Assembly: GCA_017448985.1 (NCBI GenBank)
Contig: JAFSKL010000028.1
Location: forward strand, 1 to 64,000
DNA length: 64,000 nt
Source: Paludibacteraceae bacterium
GTDB taxonomy: Bacteria > Bacteroidota > Bacteroidia > Bacteroidales > Paludibacteraceae
Reading direction: 5' to 3'
The notes under the pieces were generated by a model, which searched no databases, was not told the origin of the DNA, and saw nothing but the letters and a program-made list of their open reading frames with translations. Positions 45,408 through 55,856 of this stretch are shown in pieces. The position numbers and the translations under genes are program-made. Position 1 is the stretch's first letter. Each line of letters opens with the position of its first letter.

Positions 45408-46852
45408 CACGGACATTTAACTGGCGCATAGTATTTCGAACGATGGGCGTACTGACGCTGTTGGAGGCGACCTTTATGCTCATTCCCACTTTTGCGGCAT
45501 GGTGGTACAAGGAGCCGGACTTGGGCGCGTGGATAGCGTCCGGTGTGGTGACCTGGCTCAGCTGCTGGTGGATGATCTTTGCCGGTCGTCACGCGGAGAA
45601 GCGTGTGGGCGAACGGGAAGGATATGTGATCGTGGCGACGGTCTGGATCGTCTATTCGCTCTTCGGTATGTTGCCGTTCTGGCTGAGCGGGGCGCTGCCG
45701 AACATCACCGATGCGTGGTACGAGACGATGGCGGGATTCACCACAACGGGCTCGACCGTGTTCACCGATGTGGCGGCGCAGAGCCATTCGATACTGCTCT
45801 GGCGGGCGTTCATGCAGTGGCTCGGCGGTTTGGGAATAATAGTGCTCAGTGTGGCTATCCTGCCGATGTTCGGTCTGGGCGGTATGCAGCTCTACAGCGC
45901 AGAAGTGACGGGTGTGAGCTACGAGAAACTGAGTCCGCGAATCGCCGACACGGCCAAGCATATGTGGCTGACCTATATCGGTCTGACCGTGGCGGAAGGG
46001 GTACTGCTGTGGCTGTTCGGCATGGGTAAATTCGATGCCGTGTGCCATTCGATGAGTACCATCTCGACCGGCGGCTTCGCCACGCATAACGACAGTGTCA
46101 TCGGCTTCGGTCCGGCTATTCAGTGGACGATCATGATCTTTATGCTGCTGTCGGGTATCAACTTCACGCAACTCATCTATGCGTTCCGCGGCAAGCCTCA
46201 GCGGCTCATGCAGGACGAGGAGACGCGCTGGTATGTAGGCGCCTGCATCGTGGCAGGCCTGGCGTTGACCATCGGGCTGCTCGTTCATTACAAGATGCTG
46301 TCGGGTATCCGCTTGGGCTTCTTCACGGCGATAGCCACGATCACGAGTACCGGATTCGTGGCGTCCGATTATATGGTGTGGCCGCCTATCCTGTGGATGA
46401 TCGTGTTCTTCCTGATGTTCACCGGCGGCGCGAGCGGTTCCACCTCCGGAGGTATGAAATGGGTGCGGCTGGGTATCTTTGCCAAGTCGGCGCTCGCGGA
46501 GATCAAGCGGCGTATTCACCCGAATGCCGTCATTCCCGTTCGTTTCAACGGCCATACGCTGCACGAGCAAACCACGAGTAATGTGATGGCATTCATGTTC
46601 TTCTATGTGCTGATCATCGTGCTGGCGTCGCTGTGCTTCTGTGCCTGCGGCATCGGTTTTGACGAATCGTTGGGTATAGCGGTGTCGATGATCGGCAATG
46701 TGGGTGTGTCGATAGGCCAGTGGGGCTCGAGCGGCTGCTATGCGGCGCTGCCGGCGGTAGCCAAATGGACAGCTACACTCGTCATGCTGATCGGCCGTCT
46801 GGAGATTTTCACGGTGCTACTGCTCTTTAGTCGTTCGCTTTGGAAAAAGTAA
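45404..46852 (+). CDS. trkH: Trk potassium transporter membrane subunit TrkH
   Basis: 482 aa, about ten membrane segments. The four pore loops are visible: GFTTTGSTVF, STISTGGFATHN, TITSTGFVASD and GNVGVSIGQWG, each with the central glycine of the K+ filter. GGASGSTSGGMKWVRL is the conserved cytoplasmic loop. ATGA overlap with trkA gives a complete Trk system. Confidence 0.96.
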   Translation: MTRTFNWRIVFRTMGVLTLLEATFMLIPTFAAWWYKEPDLGAWIASGVVTWLSCWWMIFAGRHAEKRVGEREGYVIVATVWIVYSLFGMLPFWLSGALPNITDAWYETMAGFTTTGSTVFTDVAAQSHSILLWRAFMQWLGGLGIIVLSVAILPMFGLGGMQLYSAEVTGVSYEKLSPRIADTAKHMWLTYIGLTVAEGVLLWLFGMGKFDAVCHSMSTISTGGFATHNDSVIGFGPAIQWTIMIFMLLSGINFTQLIYAFRGKPQRLMQDEETRWYVGACIVAGLALTIGLLVHYKMLSGIRLGFFTAIATITSTGFVASDYMVWPPILWMIVFFLMFTGGASGSTSGGMKWVRLGIFAKSALAEIKRRIHPNAVIPVRFNGHTLHEQTTSNVMAFMFFYVLIIVLASLCFCACGIGFDESLGIAVSMIGNVGVSIGQWGSSGCYAALPAVAKWTATLVMLIGRLEIFTVLLLFSRSLWKK

Positions 46853-46856
46853 ACCC

Positions 46857-48185
46857 ATGAAGCCCGAGAGAGTTCTTCTGTTTATAGTCTGTGTGATGGC
46901 GGTTCTGGGCGCACTGTGTATCGTGTTGCCCGGACAGTTGTCGATAGGCGGTAAAGAAGTGCGGTGGCCGACCTTGGCGGAGGTGTTTGAGAAGAAGCAT
47001 CCAGACATCAGCATTCAGCCTTCAGATACCATTCCCGAGACTCCGGAAGAACCGGAGGAACCTGAACAGCCGGACACGGTGGTTGTGGAGAAGCCGAAAC
47101 CGGTGGTGATTCCCAAAGTGGAAGTGAACGATTCGATAGACAGCCGCTATTTCCTGCGTGCTTTCTATGAGGCCTTGCCGCAAGCGAGTGAGCGTGTAGT
47201 GCGGGTGGTTCATTACGGCGACAGTCAGATAGAAGAGGACCGCATGTCGCAGCAAATACGCGAGCAGCTGCAGAGCCGTTTTGGCGGACAGGGCGTCGGT
47301 CTGATGCCCTTGGCGCAGACGATCCCTACCGTGACGATGAAGCAGGAGTTGTACATGAACGGCCGTCGGGTGAATCCGAATGCGGGTCCGAGGCGGTATA
47401 TGGTCTATGGCATCCGTGACATGCAGCGGCGGGACAGCCATTACGGCGTGATGGGTCAAATGGCGGTGATGGCGGACAGTCTGGTACGGGGCAGCGAGGC
47501 GGTCCAGGCCGTGTGCGTGCCGCAGTCCGAGAAAGTGCACTACAGCCGCTGGCGCGTGTTTGCGGACAGTACGATTCATTATGATTTCTCCGGCGATACG
47601 GCCTATCTGTGGGGACGCGGAGCCGTCTATGGCCTCTCGCAAGAGAGTGCGAACGGCGTGATAGTGGACAACATACCGATGCGCGGATGTATGGGGCTGG
47701 TCTTCACGAAGATCGATGCCATGCAGTTGAGCACTTTCTACCGCGAAGAGAATGTGAAGCTTATTATCATGCAGTTCGGCGGCAATGCTATTCCCTCCAA
47801 CGAGAAACCGACTACGATTTCGGCCATCGTCTATGGCCTGCGCGACCAGATACGGTACATTAAGCGGTGTGCGCCCAACGCCAGTATCCTGTTTATCGGA
47901 CCGAGCGACATGATCCGCATGACGGACGGCGAATGGGAGACCTATCCGTTGGTTCCGTACATGGACCGGCTGCTGAAGAAGATAACGATGGAAGAAGGGG
48001 TGGCCTATTTCAGCCTGTTCCAATGGATGGGCGGCAGCGGCAGTATGATCCGCTGGCGCGAGTTGGGGCTGGCCGGAGAAGACGGTGTCCATTTCCACCG
48101 CAGCGGAGCACGCAAAGCCGGCAATGCCGTAGCGGAGTGGATGCTGGAAGGAATGGAAAATGGACAATGGAAAATTGAAAATTGA
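46857..48185 (+). CDS. SGNH/GDSL-type hydrolase, partner of the MBOAT protein
   Basis: 442 aa with an N-terminal signal anchor (VLLFIVCVMAVLGALCIVLPG) and a Pro/Glu linker (PETPEEPEEPEQP). The SGNH fold shows HYGDSQIEEDRMS (nucleophile Ser), IIMQFGGNAIPS (block III), LFIGPSDM and the C-terminal DGVHFH (catalytic Asp and His). In the Bacteroidetes such proteins accompany MBOAT O-acyltransferases and move acetyl groups onto extracellular polysaccharide. The last residues (MENGQWKIEN) are encoded by a 7-bp repeat that also contains the stop and the next start. Confidence 0.85.
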   Translation: MKPERVLLFIVCVMAVLGALCIVLPGQLSIGGKEVRWPTLAEVFEKKHPDISIQPSDTIPETPEEPEEPEQPDTVVVEKPKPVVIPKVEVNDSIDSRYFLRAFYEALPQASERVVRVVHYGDSQIEEDRMSQQIREQLQSRFGGQGVGLMPLAQTIPTVTMKQELYMNGRRVNPNAGPRRYMVYGIRDMQRRDSHYGVMGQMAVMADSLVRGSEAVQAVCVPQSEKVHYSRWRVFADSTIHYDFSGDTAYLWGRGAVYGLSQESANGVIVDNIPMRGCMGLVFTKIDAMQLSTFYREENVKLIIMQFGGNAIPSNEKPTTISAIVYGLRDQIRYIKRCAPNASILFIGPSDMIRMTDGEWETYPLVPYMDRLLKKITMEEGVAYFSLFQWMGGSGSMIRWRELGLAGEDGVHFHRSGARKAGNAVAEWMLEGMENGQWKIEN

Positions 48186-48188
48186 CAA

Positions 48189-48197
<9 letters not shown>
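48148..48197 (+). repeat. 7-bp ATGGAAA/ATTGACA repeat at the SGNH-MBOAT junction
   Basis: Six units: they encode the SGNH C-terminus, its TGA (48183), and the TTG start (48189) of the MBOAT gene. Confidence 0.93.
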
Positions 48198-50107
<1,910 letters not shown>

Positions 50108-50108
<1 letters not shown>

Positions 50109-50134
50109 CAGTTTAACGATTTAACGGTTTAACA
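50108..50134 (+). repeat. 8-bp GTTTAACG repeat
   Basis: GTTTAACG ATTTAACG GTTTAAC in the MBOAT-coaE gap. Confidence 0.88.
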
Positions 50135-50757
50135 TGCTAATAGGTATCACAGGAGGCATAGGAAGCGGCAAGAGCACGGTGGCGCGAGCGTTGGCGAAGC
50201 AGGGCTTTGCGGTCTATGACTGTGATGCGGAGGCTAAGCGGATCGTGAGCGAGGACAACGATGTGCAACGGGCTATCGTCGATTTGTTGGGAGCGGAGGC
50301 CTTCAAATCGTACATCGTAAATGACCAAATCGTAAATATCTATAACACCGCTTATGTGGCGCAACGGGTGTTTGCAGAACCGGACTTGCGGCAGCGTCTG
50401 AACGCCATCATTCATCCCGCCGTGAAACGGGACATCAGCCTTCGGCATGAAGTTGTCAGTCCGCTGTTTGTAGAATCGGCGATCCTGGATGAGGCGGGTT
50501 TTGACACCTTGTGCGAGGCCATCGTCGAAGTGGAAGCGCCGGAAGCCATCCGTTTGGCACGGACCATTGACCGGGACTATCACGGCATCGCTTCGCCGGA
50601 GAATATAGAAAAGGTACGGGCGCGTATGCGTGCGCAAAGAGAGGCAAGAGGCAAGAGGGAAGAGCTAAGAGCCAAGAGGATGCCTATCCTCAATGACGGA
50701 CAAAAGCCGGTGGAAGAACTGGCAACGGAGATTGTACATAAATTGATACAACAATGA
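50134..50757 (+). CDS. coaE: dephospho-CoA kinase
   Basis: 207 aa. Last step of CoA synthesis, phosphorylating dephospho-CoA. P-loop GITGGIGSGKSTVA, YDCDAEAKRI, INAIIHPAVKRD-type motif (LNAIIHPAVKR) and lid region TIDRDYHGIASPENIEKVRARM. Two in-frame repeats: SYIVNDQIVN (about 58-69, same peptide as the Era N-terminus in part, VNDQIVN) and the basic EARGKREELRAKR (168-184). Its stop overlaps murG by ATGA. Confidence 0.94.
   Translation: MLIGITGGIGSGKSTVARALAKQGFAVYDCDAEAKRIVSEDNDVQRAIVDLLGAEAFKSYIVNDQIVNIYNTAYVAQRVFAEPDLRQRLNAIIHPAVKRDISLRHEVVSPLFVESAILDEAGFDTLCEAIVEVEAPEAIRLARTIDRDYHGIASPENIEKVRARMRAQREARGKREELRAKRMPILNDGQKPVEELATEIVHKLIQQ
50308..50340 (+). repeat. in-frame ATCGTAA/ATGACCA repeat in coaE
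   Basis: ATCGTAC ATCGTAA ATGACCA AATCGTA AAT, encoding YIVNDQIVN. The same string of units starts era on the other strand. Confidence 0.85.
50636..50682 (+). repeat. in-frame 7-bp AGAGGCA repeat in coaE
   Basis: AGAGGCA AGAGGCA AGAGGGA AGAGCTA AGAGCCA AGAGG, encoding EARGKREELRAKR near the C-terminus. Confidence 0.9.
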
Positions 50758-51839
50758 GATATTTGATTTCGGGCGGCGGAACAGGTGGTCACATCTTCCC
50801 CGCAGTCAGCATTGCCAATGCGCTGAAGGAGTTGGATCCGGAGGCAGAGATTTTGTTTGTGGGCGCGTTAGGTCGCATGGAGATGGAGCGTGTTCCGCAG
50901 GCGGGTTACAAGATCGTCGGTCTGCCCGTTCGGGGTTTCAACCGCGCCCAGCCATGGAAGAATGTGTCGGTGTTAGTCAATCTGGCAAAGTCGATTCGTC
51001 AGGTGAAGCGCATCATCCGTGATTTCAAGCCCAATGTGGGCGTAGGCGTCGGCGGCTATGCGTCCGGTGCGGCCATGTGGGCGGCCGCCAAGATGGGTAT
51101 CCCTATCCTGCTGCAGGAGCAGAACGGTTTTGCCGGCGTGACCAACAAGATTCTCAAGGACAAAGCGGCAAAGATATGCGTGGCGTATGAGAATATGGAC
51201 CGTTTCTTCCCTGCCGACAAGATCATCCTCACCGGCAATCCGGTAAGGCAAAACCTCTTGCAAGGACAAAGGACAAAGGATAAAGGACAAAAATGCCTTC
51301 TCATTTTAGGCGGGAGTCTCGGGGCTAGGACGATCAATGAGGCTATCAAAGCGGCGTTGCCCGAATTGGCGAAGAGCGACATACAGGTGGTTTGGCAAAC
51401 GGGCAAAGGCTATATCGATATGTGTCGGGCTGCTTGGGAAGCGGCAGGTAAGCCGGCGAATATCGAAGTGCACGATTTCCTCTCCGACATGCCGGACCGA
51501 TATGCCCAAGCCGATCTGGTCATCTCGCGTGCCGGTGCCAGCAGTATCAGTGAGATATGCCTGTTAGGCAAGCCGTCTATCCTGGTACCTTCGCCGAATG
51601 TGGCCGAGGATCATCAGACGCATAACGCGATGGCGCTCGTCAACAAAGAGGCGGCGGTGTTAGTGCGTGATGCCGATGCTACACAGCAGCTTGTTCCCAC
51701 CGCGCTCGCATTGATACAGGACGAAAAAAAACTTGAGCTGCTTCATACCAATGTATCGAAGTTAGCCCAAGCCGATTCAGCCAAGCGGATAGCCGAAGAG
51801 GTTATAGCTCTGGCGTGTAGTTCACCAAGTCTCCGTTGA
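50754..51839 (+). CDS. murG: MurG UDP-GlcNAc:lipid I GlcNAc transferase
   Basis: 361 aa GT28 enzyme making lipid II on the cytoplasmic membrane. N-terminal GGGTGGHIFPAVSIA loop, VGVGGYASGAAMWAA, ILLQEQNGFAGVTNK, LILGGSLGART (second Rossmann) and the donor site SRAGASSISEICLLGKPSILVP. An in-frame insert QRTKDKGQK (about 170-180) separates NPVRQNLL and CLLILGGSLG. Coupled to coaE by ATGA; its end overlaps the convergent trpB-like gene by 38 bp. Confidence 0.97.
   Translation: MRYLISGGGTGGHIFPAVSIANALKELDPEAEILFVGALGRMEMERVPQAGYKIVGLPVRGFNRAQPWKNVSVLVNLAKSIRQVKRIIRDFKPNVGVGVGGYASGAAMWAAAKMGIPILLQEQNGFAGVTNKILKDKAAKICVAYENMDRFFPADKIILTGNPVRQNLLQGQRTKDKGQKCLLILGGSLGARTINEAIKAALPELAKSDIQVVWQTGKGYIDMCRAAWEAAGKPANIEVHDFLSDMPDRYAQADLVISRAGASSISEICLLGKPSILVPSPNVAEDHQTHNAMALVNKEAAVLVRDADATQQLVPTALALIQDEKKLELLHTNVSKLAQADSAKRIAEEVIALACSSPSLR
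51260..51292 (+). repeat. in-frame 7-bp ACAAAGG repeat in murG
   Basis: CAAGG ACAAAGG ACAAAGG ATAAAGG ACAAAAA, encoding QGQRTKDKGQK between the two Rossmann domains. Confidence 0.9.
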
Positions 51840-53124
51840 GGAAACTGTCATAGGCGGTCATATCAATCAGACCGTGTCCACTCAGGTTGAAGAGAATGAC
51901 CTTCTCTTCGCCTGTTTCTTTACATTTCCGTGCCTCACGAATGGTGGCAGCGATGGCGTGACAGCTCTCCGGAGCCGGAATGATGCCTTCGGTGCGCGCA
52001 AAGAGCATACCTGCATCGAACGACTCGAGTTGCGGGATGTCCACACCACGCATATAGCCGTCCTTGAGGAGCTGGCTGACGATGGTACCGGCACCGTGGT
52101 AACGCAGACCGCCGGCGTGGATGTTAGCCGGTTTGAACTTATGCCCGAGCGTGAACATAGGCAGCAGCGGTGTGTAACCGGCTTCGTCGCCGAAGTCATA
52201 CTCGAACTTGCCTTTGGTCAGTTTGGGACAACTGCTGGGCTCGGCGGCAATGAAGTCGATCTTCTTGCCCTCTTTGAGCACATGGCGCATAAAGGGGAAA
52301 GCGAGTCCGCCGAAGTTACTACCTCCGCCAAAGCAGGCGATGATGGTGTCGGGGAATTCTCCCGCCATTGCCATCTGTTTCTCCGCCTCCAGGCCGATAA
52401 TGGTCTGATGCAGCGACACATGGCTCATCACGGAACCCAAGGTATATTTGCAGTCCGGCGTGGTAGTAGCCAGTTCGACTGCCTCAGAGATAGCCGTTCC
52501 CAGCGAGCCCGGGTGATTCGGATCGGCGGTGATGATATCCTTGCCGGCGCGCGTAGACATGGACGGCGAGCCTTCCACCGTAGCACCGAAGGTCCGCATG
52601 ATAGAGCTGCGGTAGGGTTTCTGCTGCATCGAGATCTTCACCTGATACACGGCGCACTCCAGACCAAAAGTCTTGGCCGCATAACTGAGGGCCGCACCCC
52701 ATTGGCCGGCGCCGGTCTCGGTAGTGACGTTCTTCGTACCTTCCTGCTTGCAGTAATAGCACTGCGGAATAGCCGAATTGACCTTGTGCGAGCCCAACGG
52801 ATTGACGCTCTCGTTCTTGAAATAGATATGCGCGGGCGTGCCTAAAGCCTCTTCCAGCGCGAACGCGCGTACGAGCGGAGTAGAGCGGTAGAACTTATAG
52901 CGCTCAAGCACTTCTTCGGGGATATCGATCCACGGATGAACCTGATCCAGTTCCTGACGTGCACACTCGGCGGCAAAAATATGCGCCAGATCATCCGCAG
53001 TCAGCGGTTCTTTCGTTGCGGGATTCAAAAGCGGCAGCGGCTTATTCACCATCTCCGCCTGGATGTTGTACCATTGGCGAGGCAGTTCGCTCTCGTCCAA
53101 TAAAAATCTTTTTTGTCCTTTCAT
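51802..53124 (-). CDS. trpB: TrpB2-type tryptophan synthase beta-like protein
   Basis: 440 aa PLP enzyme of the TrpB2 group, which has the longer N-terminus seen here (PRQWYNIQAEMVNKPLPLLNP). PLP lysine in NPLGSHKVNSA, TETGAGQWGAALSYAA, phosphate-binding CFGGGSNFGGL and GLRYHGAGTIVSQL. It condenses indole with serine. No trpA or other trp genes are nearby, so it may be an indole-salvage enzyme or serve another role. It has its own promoter, whose -33 region is shared with the divergent gene. Convergent 38-bp overlap with murG. Confidence 0.92.
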   Translation of the reverse strand: MKGQKRFLLDESELPRQWYNIQAEMVNKPLPLLNPATKEPLTADDLAHIFAAECARQELDQVHPWIDIPEEVLERYKFYRSTPLVRAFALEEALGTPAHIYFKNESVNPLGSHKVNSAIPQCYYCKQEGTKNVTTETGAGQWGAALSYAAKTFGLECAVYQVKISMQQKPYRSSIMRTFGATVEGSPSMSTRAGKDIITADPNHPGSLGTAISEAVELATTTPDCKYTLGSVMSHVSLHQTIIGLEAEKQMAMAGEFPDTIIACFGGGSNFGGLAFPFMRHVLKEGKKIDFIAAEPSSCPKLTKGKFEYDFGDEAGYTPLLPMFTLGHKFKPANIHAGGLRYHGAGTIVSQLLKDGYMRGVDIPQLESFDAGMLFARTEGIIPAPESCHAIAATIREARKCKETGEEKVILFNLSGHGLIDMTAYDSFLNGDLVNYTPEL

Positions 53125-53173
53125 TTTTGTAAGTAATTAGTATTGAGTAATTAGTTTTTTACAAAATCGGCCG

Positions 53174-53205
53174 CAAAGGTACAAAAAAATTTGCATATGT
53201 GCAAA
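53174..53205 (-). promoter_or_regulatory. Bacteroides-type promoter of the trpB-like gene
   Basis: Minus strand TTTGCACATATGCAAA at -33 and TACCTTTG at -7, 24-nt phase. Confidence 0.9.
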
Positions 53206-53221
53206 AAAAAGTGTAACTTTG
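53190..53221 (+). promoter_or_regulatory. divergent promoter of the AsmA-like gene
   Basis: TTTGCATATGTGCAAA at -33 and TAACTTTG at 53214, 24-nt phase. Its -33 box is the other arm of the palindrome (53190-53205) used by the minus-strand promoter. Confidence 0.9.
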
Positions 53222-53240
53222 TGCGCAAAATCGTTATTTT

Positions 53241-54896
53241 ATGAAACGGGTATACAAAATTACGCTTATTGTTTTAGGGGCCTTGTTCGCCCTTTTTGCC
53301 GCTGCTTTCATCGGCGCGGACGTGTTGGTTTCTCGCTTTGTGCAAAAGAAAGTGGACAAAGCGCTGTCGGGAATCGAAGGCTGTGAAGCCCGTTGCGGGA
53401 ACATCCACGTGTTCCTTTTCAGCGGTACAGCGGAAGTGGACAGTCTGCGGTTTGTCTATCACGGCAAGCCTGTCTCCAAACGCGACACAGTAGGACCGGG
53501 TATCGAAGTGGGCATTGAGAAGATCGTCGTGGGACGCGTGTTCTATTCGATGCTGCTCCAGCGCAAAGTGCTGGTCAGCGATGTGCGGGTCATTCGTCCG
53601 AGTATGGAGATGTGGCTCGACGACAAGCATCCCGACGCCTCGTTCCCGAAAATAAAGGACAAAAAACTGGAGGAAGCGACGACCGCAAGCGAGAGCGAAG
53701 ACGGTCAACGCAAGCGGCCGTTGGAGTACGCCGAAGTGCAGCGTTTTCATCTCAAGAACGCCAACTTCAAGCTGCATAGCCTCCGCACCAAACTGGACTT
53801 GGCCGTGGACAGCTGTTCGTTCGTGGCGCACAGCCTCCGTTACGACTCGGTCTTCACCTACAGCGATTCGGTGTATAAGTTCGGCCTCGAGCACGCGGCA
53901 GTACTGTTGCCGGACGGACGAATGCGCCTCGAAGTGAACGACATCGCTCAGGAAGATGAAGGATCGTTGACTATCGGCAACACCCGCATCTGCCACACCA
54001 TGAACCGCAAGAAATTAGGCGACCTCGTCAAAGAACCCGTCACATGGATGGATATGCAGGTGGAGAGCGTCAAGACCTCGCCGTTCAATCCGCTCCACAA
54101 AGTGATGGACAAGGACTACACGCTGGACAACATCCAAGTGGTCGTGGCCCGCATGGACGTCTATCGCGACAACAGGCATAAACCGACGCACACGTTCCCG
54201 ATGCCGCAAGAGGCGCTGATGCAACTCAAAGTGCCGTTCTGCATCAACGAAGTGAACGCCGACATCAAGAAGATCGACATTGCCTTGGCCTCGACCGACA
54301 TCAACATCGGCGAGATGCACCTGCAGAAGATCCACGCCGACGTGCATAACATCACCAACAAACGCGGCGAGACGATGCGTATAGAGGGCTCGTGTCCTGT
54401 CGATAAGGGCATAGCCAAGGCGGAAATCGGCATGACGATGAACAAACTATGCGAATTCTCCACCCATATCAATGCCAAAGATGTGGCAGCCGACTTCCTC
54501 AATCCGTTCATCCGACCGCTGGTAGGCATATCGTTTGACATGCATATAGACGAACTGGAGACCAAGTATTCGGGTACAAGCGAATTGGCAGGCGGTACTT
54601 TCAAACTGCTCTACCACGGTCTCAAAGTACAAGTACACAAAGAGGACGATATCCCGTTCAAGATCATCACCCGCAACGCCGGCACGTTCACGCAACTGGC
54701 CAACACGCTGGTTCCCAAGAGCAATCCTTCTACCGTAGATATACGCCCGCGGGAGTACTTCGTCGAGTGGAAACGCGATGAATGGAAACCGTTCCCGCTG
54801 TATATGTTCGGGCCCTGCATCGACGGCATCAAAAAGACTATGCTACCGGGTCTGAACGTACATATGCAGACTGACATGAAGAAGAAGAAAAAGTAA
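53241..54896 (+). CDS. AsmA/DUF748-like membrane-anchored protein
   Basis: 551 aa. N-terminal transmembrane anchor (ITLIVLGALFALFAAAFIGADVLV) followed by VSRFVQKKVDKALSGI, the usual opening of AsmA-like proteins, then a long beta-rich periplasmic body (VSDVRVIRPSMEMWLDDKHPD, FHLKNANFKLHS, INEVNADIKKIDIALAST). It ends in a Lys run. AsmA-like proteins are thought to bridge the envelope and handle lipids; the exact role here is unknown. Single gene with a promoter shared divergently with trpB. Confidence 0.75.
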   Translation: MKRVYKITLIVLGALFALFAAAFIGADVLVSRFVQKKVDKALSGIEGCEARCGNIHVFLFSGTAEVDSLRFVYHGKPVSKRDTVGPGIEVGIEKIVVGRVFYSMLLQRKVLVSDVRVIRPSMEMWLDDKHPDASFPKIKDKKLEEATTASESEDGQRKRPLEYAEVQRFHLKNANFKLHSLRTKLDLAVDSCSFVAHSLRYDSVFTYSDSVYKFGLEHAAVLLPDGRMRLEVNDIAQEDEGSLTIGNTRICHTMNRKKLGDLVKEPVTWMDMQVESVKTSPFNPLHKVMDKDYTLDNIQVVVARMDVYRDNRHKPTHTFPMPQEALMQLKVPFCINEVNADIKKIDIALASTDINIGEMHLQKIHADVHNITNKRGETMRIEGSCPVDKGIAKAEIGMTMNKLCEFSTHINAKDVAADFLNPFIRPLVGISFDMHIDELETKYSGTSELAGGTFKLLYHGLKVQVHKEDDIPFKIITRNAGTFTQLANTLVPKSNPSTVDIRPREYFVEWKRDEWKPFPLYMFGPCIDGIKKTMLPGLNVHMQTDMKKKKK

Positions 54897-54942
54897 AAAA
54901 TTGCACTTTTTACTAAGCAAAACGCATTTTTTTGCCGAAAAA

Positions 54943-54974
54943 TTTGGTCATATCAAAAAAAAGCAGTAATTTTG
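54943..54974 (+). promoter_or_regulatory. Bacteroides-type promoter of rplU-rpmA
   Basis: TTTGGTCATATC at -33 and TAATTTTG at 54967, 24-nt phase. Confidence 0.87.
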
Positions 54975-54980
54975 CGGGCT

Positions 54981-55102
54981 TTTTTGTCGAAAGCATACAT
55001 GCTTGAGAAAAAATCGCGTTTTGATTTTTTGCGGAAAGGCTTGAAAAGTCGCGCTTGGATAGCGCGCGCCGCACCGCCCTAACTTAATACAAGTTTGTAC
55101 AA
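54981..55102 (+). promoter_or_regulatory. structured leader of rplU (possible r-leader)
   Basis: About 120 nt between the promoter and the L21 start, much longer than other leaders here. It contains GCATACATGC and CGCGC-TTGGATA-GCGCG hairpins and complementary A/T runs. It may control L21/L27 synthesis; this is inference. Confidence 0.45.
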
Positions 55103-55423
55103 ATGTACGCAATTGTAGAAATGAAAGGCCAGCAGTTTAGAGTAGAAGCTGGCAAAAAACTGTTCATCAATCGTATGAACGAGCTCGAGAAAGGCGCTAC
55201 CGTGGAGTTTGATCACGTACTGCTCCTGGACAACGAGGGTAAAGTAAAAGTTGGAGCTCCTTATGTAAAGGGTGCAAAAGTCGTTTGCGAAGTGCTCGAC
55301 AACGAGTGCCGCGGTGACAAGATTCTTGTCTTCCACAAGAAGCGTCGCAAAGGTTTCCGCAAACTGAACGGACACCGTCAGGACCTGACCAACGTAATCG
55401 TTAAAGAAATTGTTATTGCTTAA
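55103..55423 (+). CDS. rplU: ribosomal protein bL21
   Basis: 106 aa 50S protein; conserved [19 protein letters not shown] and [17 protein letters not shown]. First gene of the rplU-rpmA pair, 18 bp before rpmA. Confidence 0.98.
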   Translation: MYAIVEMKGQQFRVEAGKKLFINRMNELEKGATVEFDHVLLLDNEGKVKVGAPYVKGAKVVCEVLDNECRGDKILVFHKKRRKGFRKLNGHRQDLTNVIVKEIVIA

Positions 55424-55441
55424 AAAGAAAGGACAACCAGT

Positions 55442-55705
55442 ATGGCTCACAAGAAAGGTGTCGGTAGTTCTAAGAACGGCCGTGAATCAGAAAGCAAACG
55501 TCTTGGCGTGAAGATCTTTGGTGGTCAATTCGCAAAGGCAGGTAACATTATCGTACGTCAACGTGGTACCGTTCACAACCCGGGTGAAAACATGGGTATC
55601 GGTAGCGACCACACATTGTTCGCGCTCTGCGATGGTATCGTAACCTTCCGCAAGAAACGCAACAACAAATCGTACGTTTCCATCCAACCGGTGGCTGAAG
55701 CTTAA
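55442..55705 (+). CDS. rpmA: ribosomal protein bL27
   Basis: 87 aa 50S protein that reaches toward the peptidyl transferase centre. [24 protein letters not shown] start and [24 protein letters not shown] core. The N-terminus has no Firmicutes-type cleaved extension. Terminator 22 bp downstream. Confidence 0.98.
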   Translation: MAHKKGVGSSKNGRESESKRLGVKIFGGQFAKAGNIIVRQRGTVHNPGENMGIGSDHTLFALCDGIVTFRKKRNNKSYVSIQPVAEA

Positions 55706-55727
55706 TCGGTTCGGGGAAACAACCACC

Positions 55728-55770
55728 ATCTCCTACCGAGGCTTCGGCTTTTGGTGGGAGATTATTTTTT
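55728..55770 (+). terminator. intrinsic terminator after rpmA
   Basis: ATCTCCTACC and GGTGGGAGAT (10-bp stem, one wobble), then TATTTTTT. Confidence 0.92.
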
Positions 55771-55795
55771 AATGATTAATGATTAATGATTATTC
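55769..55795. repeat. 7-bp AATGATT repeat
   Basis: Three AATGATT units directly after the rpmA terminator. A mirror ATTCATT array lies 30 bp further on. Confidence 0.88.
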
Positions 55796-55821
55796 CGCAG
55801 GACTACATCCGCCTTACGAGA

Positions 55822-55854
55822 TATTCATTATTCATTATTAATTATTCATTAAAT
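55822..55854. repeat. 7-bp ATTCATT repeat upstream of serS
   Basis: ATTCATT ATTCATT ATTAATT ATTCATT, ending 3 bp before the serS ATG. With the previous array it can form a long AT-rich inverted repeat. Confidence 0.88.
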
Positions 55855-55856
55855 TT

